Assembly (NCBI GenBank): GCA_963533935.1
Contig: CAUSQL010000002.1
Span: 26,145-90,144, forward strand
Reading direction: 5' to 3'
Length of the DNA stretch: 64,000 bases
Source of the DNA: CAUSKK01 sp963533935
Lineage (GTDB): Bacteria; Pseudomonadota; Gammaproteobacteria; Cardiobacteriales; Cardiobacteriaceae
The position numbers were made by a program, and so were the translations under genes. Under the pieces are notes generated by a model. It searched no databases and was not told the origin of the DNA. It worked only from the letters and a program-made list of their open reading frames with translations. Shown piece by piece: positions 23,502 to 31,570 of this stretch; positions within the stretch are counted from its first letter, which is position 1, and each line of letters opens with the position of its first letter.

Positions 23502-24239
23502 ATGAATTTACCGGAACAAATCGTCCTCGTTACCGGCGCCAGCCGCGGCATTGGCCGGGCCATACTCGATGGCTTCGGCGCCACCGGGGCAACGGTTATC
23601 GGCACGGCCACCAGTGAGACGGGCGCCGAACGCATTGCCGCCCACATTAAGGAACAGGGCTGGCAAGGCACGGGCCTAATGCTGCTGGTCAATGAAGAAG
23701 CCAGCGTGGAGAACGCCATTAAAGCCATTAATGAGCAGTTCGGCGCCGTATCCATACTGGTGAATAACGCGGGCATTACTGAAGATAATCTGCTGATGCG
23801 CATGCGGGAAGAGCAGTGGCAGCGGGTTATTGATACCAATCTGTCCAGCGTCTACCGGCTGAGCAAGGCGGTGCTACGGGACATGATGAAGGCGCGCGCC
23901 GGTCGCATTATTAACATCACGTCCGTGGTGGGGGTAATGGGCAACGCGGGCCAAACCAACTACGCGGCGGCTAAGGCGGGCCTAATCGGCTTTTCCAAGG
24001 CGCTGGCGCGGGAAGTGGGCTCGCGGGGCATCACGGTGAACTGTGTGGCACCGGGCTTTATTCAGACGGACATGACCGATAAGCTGCCGGAGGAACAGAA
24101 ACAGGCGCTCATTAGCCAGGTGCCGCTGGCGGCCCTAGGCACCGTGGCCGATGTGGCCGAGGCAGTTTTATATTTGGCGCGGGCCAAATACGTAACGGGG
24201 GAGACCTTGCACGTGAACGGCGGCATGTATATGCTTTAG
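23502..24239 (+). CDS. fabG: 3-oxoacyl-ACP reductase
   Basis: FabG reduces beta-ketoacyl-ACP with NADPH. The 245 residues show the Rossmann TGASRGIG motif, NNAG in LVNNAGITEDNL, and the catalytic Ser141, Tyr154 and Lys158 (SVVGVMGNAGQTNYAAAKAG). PGFIQTDMTDKLPE and the end VTGETLHVNGGMYM are typical of FabG. TAGGA lies at the end of fabD. The acpP gene follows after 37 bases. Confidence 0.96.
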   Translation: MNLPEQIVLVTGASRGIGRAILDGFGATGATVIGTATSETGAERIAAHIKEQGWQGTGLMLLVNEEASVENAIKAINEQFGAVSILVNNAGITEDNLLMRMREEQWQRVIDTNLSSVYRLSKAVLRDMMKARAGRIINITSVVGVMGNAGQTNYAAAKAGLIGFSKALAREVGSRGITVNCVAPGFIQTDMTDKLPEEQKQALISQVPLAALGTVADVAEAVLYLARAKYVTGETLHVNGGMYML

Positions 24240-24276
24240 AAAAACTTTTTATTTATCCAACTAGGAAAAGAAAACT

Positions 24277-24510
24277 ATGAGTAACATTCAAGAACAGGTT
24301 GTAAAGGTAATTGCCGAGCAATTGAACGTTGAACCGGAGAAGATTAAGCCAGAGTCCCACTTCATTGACGACTTGGGCGCTGACTCCCTGGATTTAGTGG
24401 AATTGGTAATGGCGCTGGAGAAGCAATTTAACTGCGAAATTCCCGACGAAGAGGCGGAAAAAATTACCACCGTACAATCAGCCATTGACTACGTTAGTAA
24501 GCAATCTTAA
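24277..24510 (+). CDS. acpP: acyl carrier protein
   Basis: ACP carries growing acyl chains on a phosphopantetheine arm. The 77 residues are acidic, with the attachment Ser37 in DDLGADSLDLVEL. A CTAGGA ribosome site precedes the ATG. A strong terminator directly after the gene would let acpP be produced at a higher level than the downstream fabF, as is common because ACP is very abundant. Confidence 0.98.
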   Translation: MSNIQEQVVKVIAEQLNVEPEKIKPESHFIDDLGADSLDLVELVMALEKQFNCEIPDEEAEKITTVQSAIDYVSKQS

Positions 24511-24527
24511 TTTTAAGCCTTTGTGGT

Positions 24528-24565
24528 AAAGCGCTTCGGAACCGTTCCAGAAGCGCTTTATTTTT
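24528..24565 (+). terminator. strong hairpin terminator between acpP and fabF
   Basis: AAAGCGCTTC (24528-24537) pairs with GAAGCGCTTT (24550-24559), with an extra inner GAAC/GTTC pairing, followed by ATTTTT. It lies only 12 nt before the fabF ATG, so fabF expression must come from read-through or RNA processing. The stem is the same AAGCGCTT motif seen in other terminators here. Confidence 0.85.
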
Positions 24566-24576
24566 ATGGAGTTCCT

Positions 24577-25836
24577 ATGGATAACAGCATAAAAAAAACT
24601 CTGCCCCGGGTGGTGGTTACGGGCCTGGGCCTGGTTAGTCCCGTGGGCAGCACCGTGGCCAGCGCCTGGGCCAATTTGCTGCAGGGCGTCAGCGGCATTC
24701 GCCCCATCACTGACTACGATGCCAGCGCCATGAGCGTGCGTTTTCGCGGTTCGGTGCTGGACTTTGACCTGGGCAAATACCTCGACCCCAAGGAAGCGCG
24801 CAAGATGGATTTGTTTATCCACTACGGCATGGCTGCGGCCATCGATGCCATTGCGGACAGCGGCCTGGACTTCAGCGATGAAACGTTGGCTGAGCGCACC
24901 GGCATTGTCATTGGCTCGGGTATTGGCGGCCTGCCGGGCATGCTGGAGGGCTATAAGGACTACCTGGACAATGGCCCGCGGCGGGTTTCCCCCTTTTACG
25001 TGCCGAAAAATATCATCAATATGATTGCCGGCAATCTCTCCATTCGGTACGGCATTCGCGGCCCGAACATGGCCGTTAGTACCGCCTGCGCCACCGGCAC
25101 CCACGCCATTGCCCAGGGCTACCGGCTGATTCAGACGGGCGACGCGGATTTAATGGTCGTGGGCGGGGCGGAAATGGCCGGCAACGCCATGGGCATTATG
25201 GGTTTTGCCGCCGCCAAGGCCCTGTCCACCCGCAACGAGGCGCCGGAACTGGCCTCGCGGCCCTGGGATAGGGACCGGGACGGCTTCGTACTCGGCGACG
25301 GCGCCGGGGTTATCGTGCTGGAACGTTTGGAAAGTGCCAAGGCCCGCGGCGCCACCATTTACGGCGAGCTGGTCGGCATTGGCTGGACCTCTGACGCCTA
25401 CCACATGACCGCGCCGCTGGAGGACGGTTCCGGCGCCAGCCGCTGCATGGTGCAGGCTTTGCGCGATGCGGACCTAAAGCCGGAAGACGTGGACTACATC
25501 AATGCCCACGGCACCTCCACCCCGGCCGGCGACAAGGCGGAGACCCGGGCCATTAAGCGGGCCTTCGGCAGCCACGCCTACGACCTGAACGTCAGTTCCA
25601 CCAAATCCATGACCGGCCATGCCCTCGGTGCCGCCGGCGGCCTGGAAGCCATCTTTACCCTGCTGTCCCTGCGCGACCAAATCATTCCGCCCACCATTAA
25701 TCTGGATAATCCGGACGAGGAGTGCGATTTGAATTACACGGCCAAGACGGCCCAGCGCCGGCGCATTGACGTGGCCCTATCCAATTCCTTTGGCTTTGGC
25801 GGCACCAACGGCAGCCTGCTCTTCCGCCGTCTGTGA
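24577..25836 (+). CDS. fabF: 3-oxoacyl-ACP synthase II (KAS II)
   Basis: FabF elongates acyl-ACP with malonyl-ACP. From the ATG at 24577 there are 419 residues. The catalytic Cys171 is in VSTACATGTHAIA, and the two histidines are in NAHGTSTPAGD and TGHALGAAGG. The end SNSFGFGGTNGSLLFR is typical. Starting at an earlier in-frame codon (24523) would put the acpP terminator inside the gene; TGGAG precedes 24577. It lies seven bases before mltG. Confidence 0.96.
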   Translation: MDNSIKKTLPRVVVTGLGLVSPVGSTVASAWANLLQGVSGIRPITDYDASAMSVRFRGSVLDFDLGKYLDPKEARKMDLFIHYGMAAAIDAIADSGLDFSDETLAERTGIVIGSGIGGLPGMLEGYKDYLDNGPRRVSPFYVPKNIINMIAGNLSIRYGIRGPNMAVSTACATGTHAIAQGYRLIQTGDADLMVVGGAEMAGNAMGIMGFAAAKALSTRNEAPELASRPWDRDRDGFVLGDGAGVIVLERLESAKARGATIYGELVGIGWTSDAYHMTAPLEDGSGASRCMVQALRDADLKPEDVDYINAHGTSTPAGDKAETRAIKRAFGSHAYDLNVSSTKSMTGHALGAAGGLEAIFTLLSLRDQIIPPTINLDNPDEECDLNYTAKTAQRRRIDVALSNSFGFGGTNGSLLFRRL

Positions 25837-25843
25837 GCTGCCC

Positions 25844-26974
25844 ATGAAGAAATTATTTTTCATTCTGCTGTTCTTGCTGCTGGGCGCTTCCTTTACGGGG
25901 GCGCTTTATTTTAATGACCTGTCCCGCCCGGCGGCCAAGGAAGAAATGATTGTGGTGAAGAAGGGCGACAACATCACTTCCCTAGCGAATACGCTGAAGA
26001 AGAAGGGGCTGTTGCAATACCGCTGGCCGCTACAGCTGCACGGCTACAGCACCGGCCAGCACCGCCACATGCAGACCGGCGTTTACAAGCTGAAGGCCGG
26101 CATGAATGCGCGGGAATTGCTGGCGGACATTGCGGCGGGCAAGGTGGCCGCCTACCGCTTCACGGTGGTGGAGGGTAAGACCTACCGGGACCTGCTGAAG
26201 GCGTTGCGCGGCAATGAACATTTACGGCAAACCCTGACCGGCAAGAGCCCGGAAGAAATCGCCCAGCTGCTGAATTTGCCGGCGAATCCCGAGGGCCTAT
26301 TCCTGCCGGAAACCTACTATTTCAGTCCCAACAGCAGCGATTTGGACCTGCTGAAGCGCATTAACGGCGACCTCAATAAATACCTGAATGAGGCCTGGGC
26401 GAAGCGGGCGCCGGGCCTGCCCTACAAAACGCCCCAGGAGGCGCTAATCATGGCGTCCATTGTGGAGAAGGAAACGGCGCTGGCGGCGGAACGGCCGCTT
26501 ATCGCTGGGGTATTCGTGCGGCGGCTACAGCAGGGCATGAAGTTGCAGACTGACCCGACGGTGATTTATGGCGCCAAGGACTATCAGGGGGTAATTACCA
26601 AGAAGCACCTGCAGACGGACACGCCCTACAACACCTACACCCGCGAGGGCCTGCCGCCCACGGCCATTGCCCTGGCGAGTAAGGCGGCCATTGATGCGGC
26701 CCTGCACCCGACGGCCGGCGACGCCCTTTACTTTGTGGCCGACGGCAGCGGCGGCCATAAATTCTCGCGCACCTATGAGGAACACGAAGCGGCGGTGCAG
26801 AAGTACCGCCAGCTGGAGAAGCAGGCCAAGGCCACTGGCCGCCCAATGGCGAAGGCGGCAAAGGCTAGTCCGGCTGTCAGGGCGGAGCAGGTAGCGGCAA
26901 CGGTTCCGGCACTTCCGAGTAGGTCTGCCAGCCCGACCGCTGACCCCAGCAATCGGGCCGTGCCGACGCCATAG
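25844..26974 (+). CDS. mltG: endolytic murein transglycosylase MltG
   Basis: MltG cleaves nascent glycan strands at the inner membrane. From the ATG at 25844 there are 376 residues: an N-terminal membrane anchor (KLFFILLFLLLGASFTGALY), a LysM-like segment (IVVKKGDNITSLANTLKKKG) and the YceG domain with the catalytic glutamate in IMASIVEKETAL, QTDPTVIYGA, YNTYTREGLPPTAI and FVADGSGGHKFS. The C-terminus adds about 40 residues rich in Ala/Pro/Lys. I chose this start because it opens the membrane anchor just past the fabF stop. It ends the operon, with a palindrome 8 nt later. Confidence 0.94.
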   Translation: MKKLFFILLFLLLGASFTGALYFNDLSRPAAKEEMIVVKKGDNITSLANTLKKKGLLQYRWPLQLHGYSTGQHRHMQTGVYKLKAGMNARELLADIAAGKVAAYRFTVVEGKTYRDLLKALRGNEHLRQTLTGKSPEEIAQLLNLPANPEGLFLPETYYFSPNSSDLDLLKRINGDLNKYLNEAWAKRAPGLPYKTPQEALIMASIVEKETALAAERPLIAGVFVRRLQQGMKLQTDPTVIYGAKDYQGVITKKHLQTDTPYNTYTREGLPPTAIALASKAAIDAALHPTAGDALYFVADGSGGHKFSRTYEEHEAAVQKYRQLEKQAKATGRPMAKAAKASPAVRAEQVAATVPALPSRSASPTADPSNRAVPTP

Positions 26975-26981
26975 CCGACGC

Positions 26982-27088
26982 ATTTACCGACGGACGGGCG
27001 GTTCTTCGCTGACGCTCAGGCCTTTGGCTTCTCCTGTATGTATTTATAGCGTTAATTACATACAGGGGAAGCGCCCGTCCGTTTGTAT
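26982..27088. repeat. palindrome-family repeat, long form (insert in left arm)
   Basis: The left arm TTTACCGACGGACGGGCG is followed by a GTTCTTCGCTGACGCTCAGG-type insert and TTCTCCTGTATGTA. The right arm TACATACAGGGGAAGCGCCC then GTCCGTTTGTATAA has no insert. It starts 8 nt after the mltG stop. Confidence 0.9.
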
Positions 27089-27193
27089 AAATTAAATCTT
27101 GGGCAGCTCTGACTAATGAACGATGGCGCCATAAGTGTCCACGCGGAACGGTCGCAACTATGACTGGTGGATAATGGGCAGAGGGAGGCAACA

Positions 27194-27246
27194 CGGCCAG
27201 CTAACGTGCCTGCAACGGGCCGGGTAAGCTGGCCGAAGCGGCCCGT
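27194..27246. other. two interleaved inverted repeats, possible structured RNA
   Basis: CGGCCAGCT (27194-27202) pairs perfectly with AGCTGGCCG (27227-27235), while ACGGGCCG (27215-27222), inside that loop, pairs perfectly with CGGCCCGT (27239-27246) beyond it. The order is A-B-A'-B', so the hairpins are mutually exclusive or form a pseudoknot. No gene explains them. They could be a chance result of the high GC content. Confidence 0.35.
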
Positions 27247-27275
27247 AAATCAAGTTCCAGGTGTTCACCCCCTTA

Positions 27276-27410
27276 TTTACCGACGGACGGGCGGTTCTTC
27301 TCCCTTCGGTCGCTGGCTTCGCCAGTCGCTGACGCTCAGGCCTTCGGCTTATCCTGTATGTATTTATAGCGTTAATTACATACAGCCTAAGCGCCCGTCC
27401 GTTTGTAAAT
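27276..27410. repeat. palindrome-family repeat, longest insert (left arm)
   Basis: After TTTACCGACGGACGGGCG the left arm carries about 55 extra bases with GGTTCTTC, nested CGGTCGCTGGCTTCGCCAG (itself a small hairpin) and TCGCTGACGCTCAGGCCTTC, before ATCCTGTATGTA. The right arm (TACATACAGCCTAAGCGCCC, then GTCCGTTTGTAAAT) is uninterrupted. It is not adjacent to a gene. Confidence 0.88.
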
Positions 27411-27560
27411 CATGAATTTAGCTGCCCAATAGCTGCGAACAGTGGCTTTGCATTTAAGTTCTTAACGGCGACTAGCTTGGCAGAGGGGAAGTTAATTTGG
27501 GCTCTCCGTAGTTTCGTAAATTGCTGGGGATTTAACTGGTTTATCCGCAATAATCTGGTT

Positions 27561-27643
27561 TATACAAACGGACAGGCGCTTTACCTGTATGTAATTAGAC
27601 CCTTAAATACATATAGGTAAAGCGCCCGCCCGTCTGTATATTT
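27561..27643. repeat. palindrome-family repeat, short form
   Basis: Left arm ATACAAACGGACAGGCGC then TTTACCTGTATGTA; right arm TACATATAGGTAAAGCGCCC then GCCCGTCTGTATA. Several mismatches are compensated on both sides (ACC/GGT near the loop). It lies 14 nt from the pncA stop. Confidence 0.88.
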
Positions 27644-27656
27644 AATTATTTAGCAG

Positions 27657-28283
27657 CTAAAGCAGCGCCGCCACCGCCGCCGCGTTCTCCGCCAGCAGCG
27701 CTCCGGCGGCCTGCATTTCCTCCCAGGCCCGCGCCGTAGTTTCCGGTGCAATGCCGCGGCAGGCCGCCCGGTTCACAATGACGCGGAATTTCCCCGGCCG
27801 CAGCAGTTGCAGCACCGAGGTTTTCACGCAGTAATCCGTGGCCAGACCGCCCACAATCAGGGTTTTCGCCCCCTGCCATTCCAGCCATTCCAGCAGGCCC
27901 GTACTCAATTTATCATGCAGGTCGTGGTAGCAAATGCCGTAGGGGTGCAAGTCCGGCTCCATGCCCTTCCAGACGCAGAAATCATATTCCGTCGGCGCCG
28001 GCAGCCCGTCGATGAGCTTAAAGCCATAGCTGCCGACGATACCGTGGGCCACCCAGGTTAAATCCGCCTCGGGCAGGCCGGTGGCCTGCAGCATTTGCTC
28101 CGGCCGCGCGCAGAGCCAGAGGGCCTCGCGGCAGTGGGCGTCCTTGCTCATCACCCGCTTCTGCGCCAGCCGCGCCTGCGCGTTCAGTTCAGCGACAATC
28201 TGGTCGCCCTCCAGCACCGGCAGTTCCGCCGGGCAGCGGGGCGTGAAGGTGTTCTGCGCATCGACGTCGATGGCAACAATCAT
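27657..28283 (-). CDS. pncA: nicotinamidase
   Basis: An isochorismatase-fold amidase that converts nicotinamide to nicotinate for NAD salvage. The 208 residues carry the Asp-Lys-Cys triad: Asp6 in VAIDVDAQNTF, Lys106 in CVWKGME and Cys152 in ATDYCVKTS. Metal-site residues are visible in SKDAHCREA (Asp48, His50) and VAHG. The N-terminal loop differs slightly from the usual VDVQNDF. Its ATG overlaps the dsbC stop by four bases, so the two genes form a unit. Confidence 0.85.
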   Translation of the reverse strand: MIVAIDVDAQNTFTPRCPAELPVLEGDQIVAELNAQARLAQKRVMSKDAHCREALWLCARPEQMLQATGLPEADLTWVAHGIVGSYGFKLIDGLPAPTEYDFCVWKGMEPDLHPYGICYHDLHDKLSTGLLEWLEWQGAKTLIVGGLATDYCVKTSVLQLLRPGKFRVIVNRAACRGIAPETTARAWEEMQAAGALLAENAAAVAALL

Positions 28284-28963
28284 TTTTTCTCCAGGGTGGC
28301 GAGCATTTGCTCCGGCTTGAGGTAGCCGCCGATCAGTTCGCCGTCGCTGTTGAAGATGGCCGGCGTGCCGGTTACGCCCATTTGCACGCCCAGATTGTAT
28401 TGGTCGCGCACCTTATCCACGGCGGTTTCGGCCAGTTCTTTACCTTCTTCCGCTTCACCCATGGCCTTTTTCTTGTCCTCGGCGGCGAAGATGGTTTCCA
28501 TCTGCCGGGCATTCTTGGAATTTAAACCCTGGCGGGGGAAGGCCAGATAGCGCACGGTAATGCCCTTCTTATTCAGTTCCGGCACGTCCTTGTGCAGCAG
28601 CTGGCAGTAGTGGCAGGTGGTGTCGAAGAAGACCGTAACCACGTGCTTTTCCTCCGCCGCCGGGTAGGTAATCATCTGGTCCTTCAGCTTTTCCACCTTG
28701 GCCATCAGCGGCTTAACGCTCAAATCCTTGGGCGTGCCGTCGGCGCCGATTTCAAAGAAGCCCCCCTGAAGGAAGTATTTGCCCTCCGGGTCGCTGTAGA
28801 CGATGCCCTGGTCGCTGATGATGGTTTTCAGGCCGGCAATGGGTGAATCGCTGATTTCAATGTTTTTCGCGCCAATTTTTGTCAGATTAGCCTTGATGGC
28901 CTCGTCGTCGCCGCGGGCCGCTCCGGCCACTAGAGCCAGGGCCAGGAAAATAATTTTCTGCAT
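28280..28963 (-). CDS. dsbC: thiol:disulfide interchange protein DsbC
   Basis: A periplasmic disulfide isomerase. The 227 residues have a signal peptide (MQKIIFLALALVAGAARG), an N-terminal dimerisation region (KANLTKIGAKNIEISDSPIA, VYSDPEGKYFLQGGFFEI) and a thioredoxin-fold domain with the active site Cys117-H-Y-Cys120 (FFDTTCHYC) and the cis-Pro loop GVTGTPAIFNSDG. The end GYLKPEQMLATLEKK is typical. GGAT lies before the ATG. The four-base overlap with pncA is unusual company for a folding factor. Confidence 0.92.
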   Translation of the reverse strand: MQKIIFLALALVAGAARGDDEAIKANLTKIGAKNIEISDSPIAGLKTIISDQGIVYSDPEGKYFLQGGFFEIGADGTPKDLSVKPLMAKVEKLKDQMITYPAAEEKHVVTVFFDTTCHYCQLLHKDVPELNKKGITVRYLAFPRQGLNSKNARQMETIFAAEDKKKAMGEAEEGKELAETAVDKVRDQYNLGVQMGVTGTPAIFNSDGELIGGYLKPEQMLATLEKK

Positions 28964-29075
28964 TTTTTATCCTATGTGAAAAAGGGGCAATTATACGGAA
29001 GCCCCCGGCGGGAAAACCGTTCCAGAAGCACATTTTCTGGCCTTAATTTAGTCGGGCTAAAATGGGGCTTTTTAT

Positions 29076-29597
29076 ATGGATAAGCCAGAAAAACAATACG
29101 ACGAGGAAGGCCGCGTCATTCGCGAAAACCGTTCGGAAGCCAAGCGGGAACGGGAGAAAATTAAGGCCTTCGCCCGGGAGCTGCTCCAGCTGCCCGGCCA
29201 CCAGTATGAGCTGCTGCCCGTGGACGAACGCTTACGGGAAGCGCTGCTGGAAGGTAAGCGCCTCAGTGGCAACGCCCTGGCCCGCCACCTGATATTTCTC
29301 ACCAAGCTGCTCGACCAGCAGGATTACCCCACCATTGCGGCGGCCTTCCGCCACGTGAATCACCCGCGCAGTAACGATGCGGCTAAGCTGCGGCGCATTC
29401 AGCGGGAAATGGAACTGCTGCTGGCCGGCGACCGGGACATCTTCAGCGAACTATTGCAGCGCTACCGGGACCTGGACATTCAGTACGTGCGCCAGCTGCT
29501 GCGGGAACACCACAAACAGCCGGCGGGGGCGGAGCCGAGCAAGCAGCAGCGCGCCCTGCAAAAATATCTGTCCGGCCTAATGCTGCGCCCGGAATGA
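29076..29597 (+). CDS. darP: ribosome-associated protein DarP/YjgA (DUF615)
   Basis: This family associates with late 50S ribosome assembly intermediates. The 173 residues are highly charged and helical. Family marks are SEAKREREKIKAFARELLQL, LREALLEGKRLSGNALARHL, FLTKLLDQQDY and the end YRDLDIQYVRQLLREH. TAAAAT at 29058-29063 is a likely -10 element, which leaves a very short leader. The stop overlaps hemW by four bases. Confidence 0.9.
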   Translation: MDKPEKQYDEEGRVIRENRSEAKREREKIKAFARELLQLPGHQYELLPVDERLREALLEGKRLSGNALARHLIFLTKLLDQQDYPTIAAAFRHVNHPRSNDAAKLRRIQREMELLLAGDRDIFSELLQRYRDLDIQYVRQLLREHHKQPAGAEPSKQQRALQKYLSGLMLRPE

Positions 29598-30748
29598 TTC
29601 CCCTCAGCCTCTATGTCCATATCCCCTGGTGCCTGCGCAAGTGCCCCTACTGCGACTTTAACTCCTACGGTTTAAGCGGTGCCAGTGGCGCCAATCCGGT
29701 GGCCGACGAGGCCGCCTACGTGGGCCATCTGCTGCGGGATTTGCGCGCCGATTTGGCCCTGGTGGGGGAAAAACGCCCCCTACAGTCCATCTTCATTGGT
29801 GGCGGCACCCCGTCCCTGTTCAGCGGCCGGGCCATCGGCGCGCTGCTGAACGGCATTGGCCGGGAAATGAGCTTAGGCCCGGACTGTGAAATTACCCTGG
29901 AAGCGAACCCGTCCACCTTTGAACGGGAAAAATTCGCCGACTACCGGGCCGCCGGCGTCAATCGGCTGTCCATCGGCGTGCAGAGCTTTAGCGATGAAAA
30001 GTTAAAGGCGCTGGGGCGGGTACATGACAGCCGCGAGGCGGTCGCCGCCATTGAGCTGGCCCAGCGGGTGGGCTTTGGCCGCCTGAATCTGGATTTAATG
30101 TTCGCCCTGCCGCGGCAGAGTGTGGCGGAAGCCCTGGAGGATTTGGCTCGGGCCGTGGCCTTTAAGCCGGAGCATTTGAGCTGGTACCAGCTGACCCTGG
30201 AGCCGAATACGGTATTTTTCCGCCAGCCGCCGCCGCTGCCGAGCCAGGACCACCAGGCGGAAATCTTCGACCGCGGCCGGGAATTTCTGAACGGCCAGGG
30301 CTTTAATCAGTACGAGGTGAGCGCCTGGACCCGGGGCCGGCCTAGCGCCCACAACCTGAATTACTGGCAGTTCGGCGACTACCTGGGCATCGGCGCCGGC
30401 GCCCACGGCAAATTAACCAGCGGCGGGCAGATTTTTCGCAGCCAGAAGTTCTACCAGCCGCAGCAGTACCAGCGGGCCGCCGGCAAATTGGCCAATCCCT
30501 ACGCCAGCCGCTGGCAAGCGGTGGCCGTAGAGGATTTACCCTTTGAGTTCATGATGAACGGGCTGCGACTGCGGGAGGGTCTGCCGGTGGCGCTGTTCGC
30601 CCAGCGCACCTTCCTTAACCCTTTGGTAATTAAGGAAAAATGGCGTCAATTACAGCAAAAAGGACTGGTTTTACAGGACGAGCAGCGCTTCTGTACCAGT
30701 GAACTGGGCTTTTTGCATTTAAATGAAGTTATTGAACTTTTTTTATAG
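29594..30748 (+). CDS. hemW: radical SAM heme chaperone HemW
   Basis: HemW binds heme and a [4Fe-4S] cluster and has been linked to heme delivery to respiratory proteins. The 384 residues start LSLYVHIPWCLRKCPYCDFN, where Cys13, Cys17 and Cys20 form the CxxxCxxC cluster motif. SIFIGGGTPSLF, NRLSIGVQSF and NLDLMFALPRQ are family landmarks, and the C-terminal HemN-type domain contains FEFMMNGLRLREGL. A coproporphyrinogen oxidase (HemN) is unlikely because the first cysteine motif and the N-terminus are of the HemW type. Heme delivery fits the NO reductase in the window. Confidence 0.93.
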   Translation: MIPLSLYVHIPWCLRKCPYCDFNSYGLSGASGANPVADEAAYVGHLLRDLRADLALVGEKRPLQSIFIGGGTPSLFSGRAIGALLNGIGREMSLGPDCEITLEANPSTFEREKFADYRAAGVNRLSIGVQSFSDEKLKALGRVHDSREAVAAIELAQRVGFGRLNLDLMFALPRQSVAEALEDLARAVAFKPEHLSWYQLTLEPNTVFFRQPPPLPSQDHQAEIFDRGREFLNGQGFNQYEVSAWTRGRPSAHNLNYWQFGDYLGIGAGAHGKLTSGGQIFRSQKFYQPQQYQRAAGKLANPYASRWQAVAVEDLPFEFMMNGLRLREGLPVALFAQRTFLNPLVIKEKWRQLQQKGLVLQDEQRFCTSELGFLHLNEVIELFL

Positions 30749-30761
30749 TTGCTGTTAAAAT
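30732..30761 (+). promoter_or_regulatory. candidate promoter of the small lipoprotein gene
   Basis: TTGAAC (30732-30737) and TAAAAT (30756-30761) with an 18-base spacer overlap the end of hemW, 35 nt upstream of the ATG. Confidence 0.55.
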
Positions 30762-30795
30762 CGGGGCTCCTTTAATCAACCTATCGGAGTTAATT

Positions 30796-31002
30796 ATGAA
30801 AAAAGTTCTATTGCTAGGCCTTTGCGCTCTAGGCTTAATGGCTTGCAACAAGGAAGAAAAAGCCGCTGAGCAACCAGCTGCTCCTGCCGCTGAAGCTAAG
30901 CCAGCTGAAGCTGCTCCTGCCGATGCCAAACCAGCTGAAGCTCCTGCCGCTGACGCTAAACCAGCTGAAGCTGCTCCTGCTGCCGGCGAGCAAGCCAAAT
31001 AA
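30796..31002 (+). CDS. small Ala/Pro/Lys-rich lipoprotein
   Basis: The 68 residues have a lipoprotein signal peptide with lipobox LMAC (Cys17) followed by NKEEKAAEQ. The rest is a degenerate repeat of the form AEAKPAEAAPADAKPAEAP. No fold is expected. CGGAG precedes the ATG, an own promoter and a strong terminator flank it, and the codons are dominated by GCT/GCC and CCA, which suggests good expression. It may be a spacer or cell-wall-associated lipoprotein analogous to Lpp, but nothing in the sequence shows this. Confidence 0.8.
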   Translation: MKKVLLLGLCALGLMACNKEEKAAEQPAAPAAEAKPAEAAPADAKPAEAPAADAKPAEAAPAAGEQAK

Positions 31003-31035
31003 TTAAGCATTTGCTTATTAGAACCTGTTGATAGG

Positions 31036-31067
31036 GTGGCCAACTTTCAGTTGGCCGCTCTTTTTTT
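31036..31067 (+). terminator. Rho-independent terminator
   Basis: GGCCAAC (31038-31044) pairs with GTTGGCC (31050-31056), extended by G-C and T-G pairs, followed by a run of eight T. It ends the small lipoprotein transcript. Confidence 0.92.
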
Positions 31068-31120
31068 GTGCCCGTTTAACGGCTCTGCTAAAATTTTTTC
31101 CAATAAATTAAGGAGCGGTG

Positions 31121-31561
31121 GTGAAAAAAATCTTTTTAACGCTGGCGATTCTGACGGTTGCAGCCTGCCGCGACCTACCTTTCATCGGTAAAGCGCTCCC
31201 GGCGCCCAGCGAAGCGCAGCGCAATGCGGAACTGGCCCAGCAGCGGCGCCAGGCCCAGCAAAATCCCGAAGACTACGAATTAAATGATTTGAGCGGCGAC
31301 GGCCAATCCCTAGCCTTTTTCCGTGAAGGCAAGCCCCAGATGCTGCTGGCCGCGGTCAAGCAACTATTAACCATTGAAAATCAACAATTTAACTGCGACC
31401 AACTGCAGGCCCTGGAGATTAAGCGGGCCAGCATTTCTGAGGACGGCTTCCAGGAAAATTGGTATCTAACCGCCTGCAATAACCGCCGCATCTATCAGGT
31501 TTTATTTCAAAGTAACCAACAGGGACAGCTCATTCCCAGCGTCTCGCTCTATAACGACTAA
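31121..31561 (+). CDS. lipoprotein of unknown function upstream of carB
   Basis: Not recognised. The 146 residues start at the GTG at 31121, five bases after AGGAG; the GTG at 31118 is too close to that site. The lipobox is VAAC (MKKIFLTLAILTVAAC). Then come a Gln/Arg-rich helix (AQRNAELAQQRRQAQQNPED) and a small domain with paired cysteines (NQQFNCDQLQAL, WYLTACNNRR) ending VSLYND. It lies nine bases before carB and may be co-transcribed, without an obvious functional link. Confidence 0.75.
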   Translation: MKKIFLTLAILTVAACRDLPFIGKALPAPSEAQRNAELAQQRRQAQQNPEDYELNDLSGDGQSLAFFREGKPQMLLAAVKQLLTIENQQFNCDQLQALEIKRASISEDGFQENWYLTACNNRRIYQVLFQSNQQGQLIPSVSLYND

Positions 31562-31570
31562 GGAAGAATC

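Larger units (their letters stand above)
26975..27656. other. 682-base gene-free gap holding three palindromes
   Basis: This is the longest gene-free stretch. It contains palindrome copies at 26982-27088, 27276-27410 and 27561-27643 and a pair of interleaved inverted repeats (27194-27246). The pieces between them (27089-27193 and 27411-27560) show no credible open frame, tRNA or terminator. The outer two palindromes lie 8 nt and 14 nt from the stops of the convergent mltG and pncA genes. Confidence 0.7.

Noticed and set aside
27089..27193. tRNA or small RNA gene between the mltG-side palindromes
   Set aside because: No acceptor stem, T-loop (GTTCGAATC-like) or CCA end is present.
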